64,000 bases of DNA, taken from assembly GCA_027459665.1 (NCBI GenBank), contig DAIDHN010000011.1, positions 16,216 to 80,215 on the forward strand. Direction: 5' to 3'. The stretch is from Chthonomonadaceae bacterium. Lineage in GTDB: Bacteria; Armatimonadota; Chthonomonadetes; Chthonomonadales; Chthonomonadaceae. Under the pieces are notes generated by a model. That model saw only the letters and a list, made by a program, of their open reading frames with translations, ran no database searches and was not told the DNA's origin. Shown here piece by piece: positions 47,243 to 54,823 of this stretch. Every line of letters begins with the position of its first letter. The first letter of the stretch is position 1. The position numbers and the translations under genes are program-made.

Positions 47243-47659
47243 TTAGGTGGGTGAACGGTGAAAATGCGCCATTTTCCAGGCGCCCTCAATGCGCACAAAT
47301 ACTCGTGTTTCATTGAATGTGCGCCAGCTGGGGCTGCTGGGGGCATCGTAGGTAAGCAGACGGGTATAGGTGACTACGGCTGCATCGCCATGTATTTGCA
47401 CGCGGGGAGAAAGCATGTCGAATCGAACCGGCCGGTTGTGCGAATGCACCGCCATTTGCTGAATAAGGCTGGTGTGAAACTCCACGCCATCAATGCGGTA
47501 GCGGCACACATCTTCAAAGCAGGAAAGGTCGGGGGTGCAGAGCGAGGCATATGCTTCTGTATCCCCTCCATCGATGGCGGTCAGCATGGCATACGTTATA
47601 TGCAGCAGGGCGCGCTGCTCTTCATCAAAATGGCAGGCCCCTAAAATAGCCTCTTCCAT
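47243..47659 (-). CDS. CaMKII-association-domain (SnoaL-like) protein
   Basis: 138 residues, a stand-alone NTF2-like fold. The pattern LCTPDLSCFED, GVEFHTSLIQQM, VVTYTRLLTY, NETRVFVRIEGAWKMAHFHRS matches bacterial homologues of the calcium/calmodulin kinase II association domain. Such proteins form rings; no kinase is attached or near. Function is unknown in bacteria. It starts 33 bases after the tRNA-Thr gene and 24 bases before uvrC, and may be co-transcribed with the tRNAs. Confidence 0.8.
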   Translation of the reverse strand: MEEAILGACHFDEEQRALLHITYAMLTAIDGGDTEAYASLCTPDLSCFEDVCRYRIDGVEFHTSLIQQMAVHSHNRPVRFDMLSPRVQIHGDAAVVTYTRLLTYDAPSSPSWRTFNETRVFVRIEGAWKMAHFHRSPT

Positions 47660-47692
47660 AAACGCTCCCGGCAGTTTGTGCTGATTGTGTGA

Positions 47693-47764
47693 AGCCGACG
47701 GTCGGATTTGAACCGACGACCGACGGTTTACGAAACCGTTGCGCTACCACTGCGCCACGTCGGC
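47693..47764 (-). tRNA. tRNA-Thr (CGT)
   Basis: 72 bases, cloverleaf intact. Acceptor gccgacg/cgtcggc, D stem gcgc/gcgc with loop AGTGGTA, anticodon stem acggt/accgt with loop ttCGTaa, T stem gtcgg/ccgac with TTCAAAT, discriminator T. The 3' CCA is not encoded. It reads ACG codons. Confidence 0.95.
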
Positions 47765-47773
47765 GTAGGAGGA

Positions 47774-47845
47774 TGGGCGATCATGGATTCGAACCATGGA
47801 CTTCTTCGGTGTGAACGAAGCGCTCTACCACTGAGCCAATCGCCC
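47774..47845 (-). tRNA. tRNA-Val (CAC)
   Basis: 72 bases. Acceptor gggcgat/atcgccc, D stem gctc/gagc, anticodon stem cttcg/cgaag with loop ttCACac, T stem catgg/ccatg with TTCGAAT, discriminator A, no encoded CCA. It reads GUG codons. It is nine bases upstream of tRNA-Thr, in one transcript. Confidence 0.95.
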
Positions 47846-47857
47846 CTAAACTGAATT

Positions 47858-47887
47858 ATTCTACTGCCCCCTGCCAGAAAAAGTCAA
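47858..47887 (-). promoter_or_regulatory. Sigma70-type promoter for the tRNA genes
   Basis: On the minus strand TTGACT (47887-47882) and TAGAAT (47863-47858) are separated by 18 bases. The predicted start falls a few bases before the tRNA-Val 5' end. Confidence 0.7.
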
Positions 47888-47992
47888 GTGTCTGCTCTGC
47901 AGAGTGCAGCGATGCTGCAAGCCGCCTGAAAAAATATGCCGATGTTTGCTTCTGCACTTGCCGGAATCTTTGCTTTGTGATAGACTGTATAG

Positions 47993-48781
47993 GTGAAACA
48001 ATTGCAGTCTCTTGCGAAAAAAAAGCACGCACATTGCGCTCTGCCGCGTAGTACCGGGCAAACCTGTACAGCGCGCGGGAGAGGGAGGTTTGCGTACGCC
48101 TTTACACTGCTTGAAATGCTGATTGTTTTGGCCATTGTCTGTATACTCTCCGGTTTGCTGGTTCCGGTGCTTCTCAACAGCAGAAAGCACGCGCTGCGCG
48201 ATGTGTGTCTGAGCAATCTGCATCAAACCGCTACGGCTCTTTCGCTTTATACCCAGGACTATGAAGGCTCTTATCCTGGTTTTCGCGTAGACCCAATCGA
48301 TGCCGCTCATGCAGGCGACCTTCTTTTCTGGCATTCCCACTTTTGCAGGGCAACTCACCTTTTGCCCGGACAGATCACCTGGGTTACTCTGACCAGCCCG
48401 TATGTGTCTCGCACCCTGCAGCCGGGTGAAAACAGGCAGGATGTTTTCTTTTGCCCTGCCGATCATGACCGCGCCGCCCGCCCGCAAACCTCGTATGAGC
48501 TGAAGATGTATCTTGCCGAGGGCGGGCAGGTAACCGGTATGCAGGATGCGGCAGGCATCGCTGTGCTGTGGGATCAGTGGGATTACCACGACCCGCACCA
48601 CTATTCTGAGCATGATATTCGTGCAGTACTAGACACGGTATTTGCAGATGGGCATGCAAAAGCATTGCGTTTGTCTGACACAACCAGCGCGATATGTGGT
48701 AACGGCCCCGACCTTCACTGGCGCTATCATTCTGCCAGTCATGCAGGCTGTGGAGACGGTGCAGGCGATGTGCTGCGCTGA
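47993..48781 (+). CDS. Prepilin-type N-terminal domain protein
   Basis: 262 residues. The N-methylation segment FTLLEMLIVLAIVCILSGLLVPVLL is preceded by a long basic leader of about 37 residues, and the residue before the cleavage site is Ala (YA-FTLLE) rather than the usual Gly. The soluble part has LSNLHQTATALSLYTQDYEG, typical of the DUF1559/general pseudopilin-like group of Armatimonadota and Planctomycetes, and a degenerate end near FADGHAKAL. A promoter-like TTGCCG-17-TAGACT lies 3-10 bases before the GTG, so the start may be later or the mRNA nearly leaderless. Confidence 0.75.
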   Translation: MKQLQSLAKKKHAHCALPRSTGQTCTARGRGRFAYAFTLLEMLIVLAIVCILSGLLVPVLLNSRKHALRDVCLSNLHQTATALSLYTQDYEGSYPGFRVDPIDAAHAGDLLFWHSHFCRATHLLPGQITWVTLTSPYVSRTLQPGENRQDVFFCPADHDRAARPQTSYELKMYLAEGGQVTGMQDAAGIAVLWDQWDYHDPHHYSEHDIRAVLDTVFADGHAKALRLSDTTSAICGNGPDLHWRYHSASHAGCGDGAGDVLR

Positions 48782-48829
48782 CTGCTGGCAGTGTGTTAGT
48801 TAGCAATTGAAAATTTTTTTGCAAATATC

Positions 48830-48858
48830 TTGACATGCAGCAGAACCTGTGATATAGT
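48830..48858 (+). promoter_or_regulatory. Sigma70-type promoter of the lacI-family gene
   Basis: TTGACA (48830-48835), 17-base spacer, TATAGT (48853-48858): near-consensus. The predicted transcription start coincides with the palindromic operator at 48866. Confidence 0.8.
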
Positions 48859-48865
48859 ATTCAGC

Positions 48866-48883
48866 AGAGAATACGTATTCTCT
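48866..48883. promoter_or_regulatory. LacI-family operator O1 (18-bp palindrome)
   Basis: AGAGAATACGTATTCTCT is a perfect palindrome with the central CG typical of LacI/GalR operators. It sits at the expected start of transcription of the lacI-family gene, so binding should block its own promoter. The core GAATACGTATTC recurs at 49943. Confidence 0.75.
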
Positions 48884-48920
48884 ATACTCAATGCTCTTCT
48901 TTTCCGGGAGGCCCGAAGAC

Positions 48921-49928
48921 GTGCTTACGCAGCGAGAAATCGCAGTTCTGTCCCGTGTATCACAGGCTACTGTTTCCAGAGTACTCAACAACGACCCCAG
49001 CGTCAATGAAGAGGCTCGCGAAAGAGTGATGGCAGTGGTGCATCAGCACGACTATGCCCCCAATTACCGTGCCCAGTCGCTGCGCATACAGCGAAGCGGC
49101 ACACTGGGTCTTGTTGTACACCGCACTCCCGAAGCCCTTTCGCAAGACCCCTTTTTCAGCCCACTCGTTATGTCTATTCTGCAGGTCGCAAATGAACACG
49201 GGTACCACCTCTGTGTAGATACAGCGCGTACGGTGCGCTCGCAGCGCACGGTGCACGAAGAACTGCTGCGTACAAGAAGAGTAGACGGCCTGATTCTGGT
49301 AGAGTCGAGAGACCACGATGAGAGAATTGCCCGGCTTATCTCCGGCGGGTTTCCTTTTGTCCTTATTGGGCGATATGGAGAATCAGATTCCCTGCTCAGC
49401 GTAGACAACGACAATGTAGCCGCCGGAAAAATGGTGACTGGAAAACTTCTGCAAAAAGGCCATGCATGCATTGGCTTTATTGGAGGACCTGCGGGCGTAA
49501 ATGTTTCCGAAGACAGAAAACTCGGTTACAAGTGCGCTCTTGAGGAAGCCGGCATTGCTTTTGACCCCAAACTGGTTGCTCACGGAGACTTCTCCGGCGA
49601 GGGCGGTCAGATTGGCATGAGAAGGCTGATGGCCGCCAACCCGAAACTGGATGCCATTGTAGCGGTAGATGACATCACAGCAGGAGGGGCCATGCGCATT
49701 GCCCTCCAGCGTAAAATGGCTGTTCCAGAACAAATCGCGTTTGTAGGGTTCAACGACTCTGCATTTTGCGCGCATCTCGAACCGCCGCTCAGCTCTGTTT
49801 CCATCAACATTGGGGAACTGGCCCGCCAGGCTACCAGAATGCTGATAGAACTTCTGGAACGAAAAACCGCAGCGCCTGCCAGACACATCGTCGACTGCAG
49901 GCTGGTGGAACGCGCCTCCACTCGCTAG
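48921..49928 (+). CDS. LacI/GalR family transcriptional regulator
   Basis: 335 residues. DNA-binding domain LTQREIAVLSRVSQATVSRVLNNDPSVNEEARERV with the hinge helix YRAQSLRIQRSGTLGLVV, then a periplasmic-binding-like ligand domain (GFPFVLIGRYGESDSLLSVDNDNVAAGKM, HACIGFIGG, AIVAVDDITAGGAM, FVGFNDSAF). GTG 48921 is chosen: GGGAGG lies 9 bases upstream and the HTH begins there; ATG 48891 adds an unsupported 10 residues. Adjacent genes and matching palindromes on both sides suggest control of the prepilin/lipoprotein/amylase unit and of itself, with a maltodextrin-type inducer. Confidence 0.92.
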   Translation: MLTQREIAVLSRVSQATVSRVLNNDPSVNEEARERVMAVVHQHDYAPNYRAQSLRIQRSGTLGLVVHRTPEALSQDPFFSPLVMSILQVANEHGYHLCVDTARTVRSQRTVHEELLRTRRVDGLILVESRDHDERIARLISGGFPFVLIGRYGESDSLLSVDNDNVAAGKMVTGKLLQKGHACIGFIGGPAGVNVSEDRKLGYKCALEEAGIAFDPKLVAHGDFSGEGGQIGMRRLMAANPKLDAIVAVDDITAGGAMRIALQRKMAVPEQIAFVGFNDSAFCAHLEPPLSSVSINIGELARQATRMLIELLERKTAAPARHIVDCRLVERASTR

Positions 49929-49942
49929 TTGCCACCAGGCAA

Positions 49943-49954
49943 GAATACGTATTC
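49943..49954. promoter_or_regulatory. LacI-family operator O2
   Basis: GAATACGTATTC, identical to the 12-bp core of O1, lies 15 bases after the lacI-family stop and 68 bases before the prepilin ATG. It is well placed to repress a promoter for the downstream unit (TTGCCA at 49929 is a weak -35 candidate). Confidence 0.7.
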
Positions 49955-50021
49955 AGAAGGCAAAATCAAAAACATGCTCTTTCAGTACAACGCTACCTTA
50001 AAACAAACTGGAGAAACCAGA

Positions 50022-50789
50022 ATGAAAAAAAACGGCTTTACGCTCATTGAACTGCTCGTAGTAATTGCAATCATCGCTATACTTGCTGCCATCCTTTTCC
50101 CTGTTTTCGCACAGGCAAGAGAAAAAGCACGTGCTATCTCATGCCTCTCCAACGAAAAACAAATCGGACTCGCAATGCTTATGTATGTGCAGGACTACGA
50201 CGAAATACTGCCAGTGTGCGGCTCAAACTACGAAACCTACCAGATTGCTGCCAAACTGGTGCCCTACATCAAGAGCAACCCCATTTTCAAATGCCCAGAC
50301 AGCTCCTACCCGGAAGGCGCCATGCAGCATAAACAGCGCGACAACGGCAACAACTACATGCTGCCGCCCGATGATGGCTGCGTAGGGCTGCCGCACTCAA
50401 CCGCGGGGCTGACCAAATACTACGACGACGTGTACCCGCCCATCGACTATGCCATCAACTGGTCGCTCTACAACTGGCACGGAGGCGGATGCACCGGGCA
50501 GTACGGCGGATATGACCAGGGCCTGATGTATGATGACTCGAGCATTACCAGCGAGGCAAAATGCGTGATGATGGTAGACTTCCCGCCCGCAAACTTTGTA
50601 TGGCCGGGTGCATCTTTCTGGGGCAGCCCTGCCAAAGGCCGACACAGCGAAGGCTCTAACGTGCTGCACATGGACGGCCATGCAAAATGGTATCACTTCA
50701 CCACCCTCTATCCAGAAGGCGTGGAGTGGAGCGGCAAGCTCAATGAATGGATGGCATGGGGCTTCAACTGGGGCAACGCCCAGAATTAG
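50022..50789 (+). CDS. H-x9-DG prepilin-like protein (DUF1559-type)
   Basis: 255 residues. Classical prepilin leader [37 protein letters not shown] with Gly at -1 and Glu at +5, then [21 protein letters not shown]. The C-terminal signature [16 protein letters not shown] is the H-x9-DG motif that defines this expanded group. It would be processed by a prepilin peptidase and exposed outside the inner membrane. GGAGAAACCAGA precedes ATG 50022. It lies between operator O2 and the amylase gene. Confidence 0.9.
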   Translation: MKKNGFTLIELLVVIAIIAILAAILFPVFAQAREKARAISCLSNEKQIGLAMLMYVQDYDEILPVCGSNYETYQIAAKLVPYIKSNPIFKCPDSSYPEGAMQHKQRDNGNNYMLPPDDGCVGLPHSTAGLTKYYDDVYPPIDYAINWSLYNWHGGGCTGQYGGYDQGLMYDDSSITSEAKCVMMVDFPPANFVWPGASFWGSPAKGRHSEGSNVLHMDGHAKWYHFTTLYPEGVEWSGKLNEWMAWGFNWGNAQN

Positions 50790-50878
50790 TCAGCCTGTTT
50801 TTCAGGCATAGTGCGGTGCGCTGCAGAATACCCTGCAGTGCATCGCCTTGTCTCAAACACGCAAAGGAGCAAAGCTTT

Positions 50879-51091
50879 ATGAAACATGCAGGCTCACTGC
50901 TGGTTCTCTCGGCAGCTGCAGCGCTGGTGCTTACAGGGTGCAGCCACAGCAACAATCAGGTGAAAACCAACCTTACCAACCTCTCGCCTCAGCAGCAGGC
51001 ACAAAACATGCAGGCGCATCCCAACCCCATGCTGCCTCCCTCAGCCAACCAGCATGCCGTACAGTACCTGAAAAGCAAGGGCGGAAACTAG
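50879..51091 (+). CDS. Small lipoprotein
   Basis: 70 residues. Signal peptide with lipobox LVLTGC; the mature part is about 50 residues, Asn/Gln/Pro-rich, without recognisable domain. ATG 50879 follows AAAGGAGCAAAG. It lies between the prepilin-like and amylase genes, in the same direction, and may anchor or help assemble the surface complex. Confidence 0.75.
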   Translation: MKHAGSLLVLSAAAALVLTGCSHSNNQVKTNLTNLSPQQQAQNMQAHPNPMLPPSANQHAVQYLKSKGGN

Positions 51092-51212
51092 CCTGCAAAC
51101 ATCATGGCATGCATATGCAGCACAACTGCAGGCGCTGATAGAGGCAAACCGGTAAGCATCGCAGTACCCTTGCCAATGCACAATCGGGTGATGCCGATTA
51201 CCAGATGAACCT

Positions 51213-53432
51213 ATGCATTTACCTTTCAGAACAAGAAAGCAATTTTCCCTGCAGGCCAAACACGGCATCTTTTTGCTGTCTGCCTGTGCAGCAGTGCTTG
51301 CCATGAATGCTGCACAAGCAGACACTCCCCGCACGGTGCGCTTTGAATTTCAGCCTCCAGCCGCTGCACATACTGTGTGCGTGGCAGGCACTTTCAATGA
51401 CTGGAACAAGTCCTCGTTTCCCCTCACCCGGCAGGCTGGCAGCAGCCTTTGGAAAGGAGCCTTTCGGATACCGCCCGGCGTGTATCTGTACCGCTTTGTA
51501 GTGAATGGCGCGCAGTGGCTGCCAGACCCGCATGCCCCAGGGGTAGACGATGGAAACAGCAACATCAACTCGCAGCTGGTAGTGCAGCCGCGCAGCTACG
51601 ACCTCTATCCCGGTAAAACAGGCGACGGCATCATCACCCCTTCTGCAGTGAGCCATATCCCCGGCCGTGCCGACATAATGCGGCGCGATGCCCGCACTTT
51701 TCAGATTACACTGCGCACCAGAGCGCACGATGTGGAGCGCTGCTGGCTGACAACGCCAGACGGGCAGCGGGCAGCCATGCATATTGTGCAGGCCGATCCG
51801 CTCACAGACATTTGGCGGGGCGTGATTTCGCTGCAAAAAAAGCGCCTGCTGCGCTATGCGTTTTTACTGCAGGACGGCTCTGTGCAGCGCTGCTACAGCG
51901 CACCGGGGCGTTTGCTGCCTGAAGGAGCAAAACCGGTGTGGTTTGTGTGCAATCCGGCGCAGTACCCGCTGCCCAGCCCGCCCGCCTGGGTGCAGGATGC
52001 AGTTTTTTACCAGATATTTCCAGACAGGTTTGCAAATGGAGACCCAGCCAATGACGGCCCCGGAGTGCAGCCCTGGGGAACGCCGCCCACTCACTCAAAC
52101 CGAATGGGCGGAGACCTGCAGGGAGTGATGCAGCACTGGCCGTACCTGCAGAAACTTGGCATCAATGCACTCTACTTCTGCCCCCTGTTTACCTCAGACA
52201 GCAACCACGGCTATGATACCGATAACTATTTGCAGGTAGACCCGCGGTTTGGAACCAACGATCTGCTGAGGCAGCTGGTGCTGCTTGCACATGAACAGCA
52301 CTGGCATGTTTTGCTGGACGGCGTATTCAATCACACAGGGGTGCATACCAGATGGTTTGAAAGTTTGCAAAAGCAGGGGGCAAAGTCGCCCTGGCTGCAC
52401 TGGTATTTTGTGAAGCATTTTCCTATTCAGGTCAAAGAGGGGCAGAACAGTTATGTGAGCTGGTTTGGCGTACCTACCCTGCCAAAGCTGAACCTCGACA
52501 ACCCTCCCACGCGCCGCTTTATTCTGCATGTTGCCCGTTACTGGCTGAAATACGCGCAGGCAGACGGCTGGCGGCTGGATGCCGCCGACCAGGTAGACCC
52601 GCAGTTCTGGCTGCTGTTTCGCAAGGCTGTGCGTAAGGCAAACCCCAACGCCTTTCTGATGGGTGAGATATGGGGCGATGCGCACCGCTGGCTGCAGGGA
52701 GACATGTTCGACTCGGTGATGAATTACCCCTGGCGACAGGCTGTACTCGACTATTTTCAGGCGGGCCGCCTTTCTCCCACGCAGTTTGATGCCGCGCTGC
52801 GCCATATTCGCGACAATTATCCTGCGGCCTGCCTGCGCGTTATGTATAACCTGCTGGGCAGCCACGACACAGTGCGCCTTGCCACCCTGTTTCAGGGCAA
52901 ATCAGCGCTGGAGCAGCAAGCCATCCTGTTTCAATTCACCTATCCCGGCGTGCCCTCTATTTACTATGGGGATGAAACCGGCATGCAGGGAGGCGCCGAC
53001 CCGGATGACCGCAGGTGCATGGACTGGAACAGGGCGCACTGGAATGTTTCACTGCTGCACTGGTACCGCGATCTGATTGCGCTCAGGAAGCAAAAGGCGG
53101 TGCTGCGCCGTGGTGATTTTCACACCGCCGCCGCCGATGACAGGCACAAGGTATATGCATTTGTACGACGGTACAAAAACCAGACTGCTCTGGCCGTATT
53201 TAACAACTCGGGCAGGCCGCAAACTGCCCGCATTGCACGTGCCGTTGTGGGCAGGACGCAGCTGCAGAGCTGGCTGAATACCAGCGTGCTGCTAACGCAA
53301 AAGGGGCGGTGGCTTTGGGTGCATCTGCCTGCACACGGTATGGCGCTGCTGGGCAGCGAGGCCCGCACAGGGCTGACGGCGCAAAAGCAGGGCAGACACT
53401 ACGCAGCATCTTTTGCAGCAAAGCGCATGTAA
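51213..53432 (+). CDS. Secreted GH13 alpha-amylase/neopullulanase-like enzyme
   Basis: 739 residues. Signal peptide (LLSACAAVLAMNAAQA), a CBM48-like domain (VCVAGTFNDWNKSSFPL, YRFVVNGAQW), a second beta-sandwich resembling the neopullulanase N-terminal domain (RTRAHDVERCWL to LLQDGSVQRCY), then the GH13 barrel starting QDAVFYQIFPDRFANGD. Catalytic residues in context: nucleophile Asp456 (GWRLDAADQV), acid/base Glu485 (LMGEIWGD), Asp552 (LLGSHDTVR), plus LLDGVFNHTG. Closest to subfamily GH13_20 (cyclomaltodextrinase/neopullulanase) with export. It hydrolyses alpha-1,4-glucans, perhaps pullulan. Last gene of the LacI-linked locus. Confidence 0.92.
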   Translation: MHLPFRTRKQFSLQAKHGIFLLSACAAVLAMNAAQADTPRTVRFEFQPPAAAHTVCVAGTFNDWNKSSFPLTRQAGSSLWKGAFRIPPGVYLYRFVVNGAQWLPDPHAPGVDDGNSNINSQLVVQPRSYDLYPGKTGDGIITPSAVSHIPGRADIMRRDARTFQITLRTRAHDVERCWLTTPDGQRAAMHIVQADPLTDIWRGVISLQKKRLLRYAFLLQDGSVQRCYSAPGRLLPEGAKPVWFVCNPAQYPLPSPPAWVQDAVFYQIFPDRFANGDPANDGPGVQPWGTPPTHSNRMGGDLQGVMQHWPYLQKLGINALYFCPLFTSDSNHGYDTDNYLQVDPRFGTNDLLRQLVLLAHEQHWHVLLDGVFNHTGVHTRWFESLQKQGAKSPWLHWYFVKHFPIQVKEGQNSYVSWFGVPTLPKLNLDNPPTRRFILHVARYWLKYAQADGWRLDAADQVDPQFWLLFRKAVRKANPNAFLMGEIWGDAHRWLQGDMFDSVMNYPWRQAVLDYFQAGRLSPTQFDAALRHIRDNYPAACLRVMYNLLGSHDTVRLATLFQGKSALEQQAILFQFTYPGVPSIYYGDETGMQGGADPDDRRCMDWNRAHWNVSLLHWYRDLIALRKQKAVLRRGDFHTAAADDRHKVYAFVRRYKNQTALAVFNNSGRPQTARIARAVVGRTQLQSWLNTSVLLTQKGRWLWVHLPAHGMALLGSEARTGLTAQKQGRHYAASFAAKRM

Positions 53433-53491
53433 CTGGCTTTTTCACTCTGCGGCTGTTTTCAGTGCTGTGCATGGCCAGGGCAGCCGGGCGT

Positions 53492-54823
53492 TCAGTTCAC
53501 ATGATCATTCGCAGGTGCAAGGGTGCTTCCCTTTGTTTCGTGCAGAGGTGTAGGCGTGTTTGCAGGCAGAAGGCTCTCTCCCAGTGCATAGCGCAGACGA
53601 AACAGCGCCACACGCTTCTGATACACTGCCTGCGCCATGCGTGCCCGCGCCTGGGCAAGTTCTGTGAGCGCGCCCAGCGCCTCAAGATTGATGCTTCTTC
53701 CCGCCAGGTAACGCTGATTTGCGCGCTGCCATGCCATGCGTGCCTGCGCCAGTCCCTGGTGGGCTACCGGCAGGTTTGCCAGGGCGGTTTGCCACTGCAG
53801 CAGAGCTGTCTGCACCTGCAGTTCTACCTGCACCTGCACAGCCCGAAAATCGCTGCGCGACTGTTGCAGTGCGGCCATCGATTCTCGTATGCGGGCGTGG
53901 CGCGCCCCACCGTTGGCGAGAGGCAGAGAGGCTGTAATGCCTACCAGTACGCCGGATGTGCCGGGCGCGTTCTGTACGGCATCTCCCATGGCAAAAAGGC
54001 TGATATTGGGCTGCAAAGAAGCTCTGCTGCCCGAAACATCTGCTTCTGCCGCTGCGGTTTCCTGGCTGGCTGCGCTCATTTCAGGGCGTGCATGCACGGC
54101 TTCTGCCAGCAGTTTCTGCACGCTGCCAGCAGGAGCGGGAGGAAGCAGCGAAGGCTGCAGCACTGCAGGCAGATCGGCAGAATTTTTGCCCAGCAACGCC
54201 GCCAGGCTGAGGCGTGCTGTTTGCACATCGCGTTCGGCATTTGCTTCCTCTATCTTTATTTTGCTCCAGGCGGTTTCATCCTGATTCAGCGTCAGCAAAG
54301 CGGCCGCACCTTGTTTTACATTGATGCGGTCGTTTTGCAAGTGCGCTTCTATCTCTGCAAGTTCCTGTTTCGCTGCCTGCAGCATCGCCTGTTTTTCAGG
54401 CACTGCCTCAAATGCTTGCAGAAGCTGCAGCTCGGTCATGCGGCGCAGAGCTGCCAGGTTTCGGCCATACATGCTCTGCTGCGCCGCTGCCCTGCGCAGG
54501 GCGGCTCTGCGTGCGCCTCCGGCGGCAAGGGGCCACATCAGGGTGAGGTTCTGATTGGCAAAAGCGCCGCGGTTCAGCTGCATCAGGGTAGAAGGAGCGG
54601 TTCCATCCGGGCTGCTCATTATGGCGCCTTCTCCCCCTGCAGAGGCAAACAGATTGAGAGAGAGCCAGGGGCGCAGCGCGGCTTCGGCCACATTTCTGCG
54701 GGCGCGCACCTGCTGCAGCGCTGCTTCTGCCGCTGCAATCTGCGGGCTGAACTTGAGGGCTTCTTTCAGAGCGCTCTGTTCGCTCAGTACTGAAGCTGAA
54801 ACTGGCGGGGCGGCTGGCTGCAT
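53492..54823 (-). CDS. TolC-family outer membrane efflux protein
   Basis: 443 residues. Two OEP repeats of long helices (ALKEALKFSPQIAAAEAALQQVRARRNVAEAALRPW; HARPEMSAASQETAAAEADVSGSRASLQPNISLF) and a beta-barrel part (GVLVGITASLPLANGG). It would form the outer channel of the tripartite pump with the adjacent RND and HlyD proteins. ATG 54823 lies right after the RND stop with AAGGAG before it. Unusually, no signal peptide precedes the first repeat; the start is MQPAAPPVSASVLS. Confidence 0.85.
   Translation of the reverse strand: MQPAAPPVSASVLSEQSALKEALKFSPQIAAAEAALQQVRARRNVAEAALRPWLSLNLFASAGGEGAIMSSPDGTAPSTLMQLNRGAFANQNLTLMWPLAAGGARRAALRRAAAQQSMYGRNLAALRRMTELQLLQAFEAVPEKQAMLQAAKQELAEIEAHLQNDRINVKQGAAALLTLNQDETAWSKIKIEEANAERDVQTARLSLAALLGKNSADLPAVLQPSLLPPAPAGSVQKLLAEAVHARPEMSAASQETAAAEADVSGSRASLQPNISLFAMGDAVQNAPGTSGVLVGITASLPLANGGARHARIRESMAALQQSRSDFRAVQVQVELQVQTALLQWQTALANLPVAHQGLAQARMAWQRANQRYLAGRSINLEALGALTELAQARARMAQAVYQKRVALFRLRYALGESLLPANTPTPLHETKGSTLAPANDHVN

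Noticed and set aside
53309..54793. 494-codon plus-strand frame opposite the TolC-like gene
   Set aside because: Shadow frame; the minus strand has a clear TolC-family product with a ribosome site.
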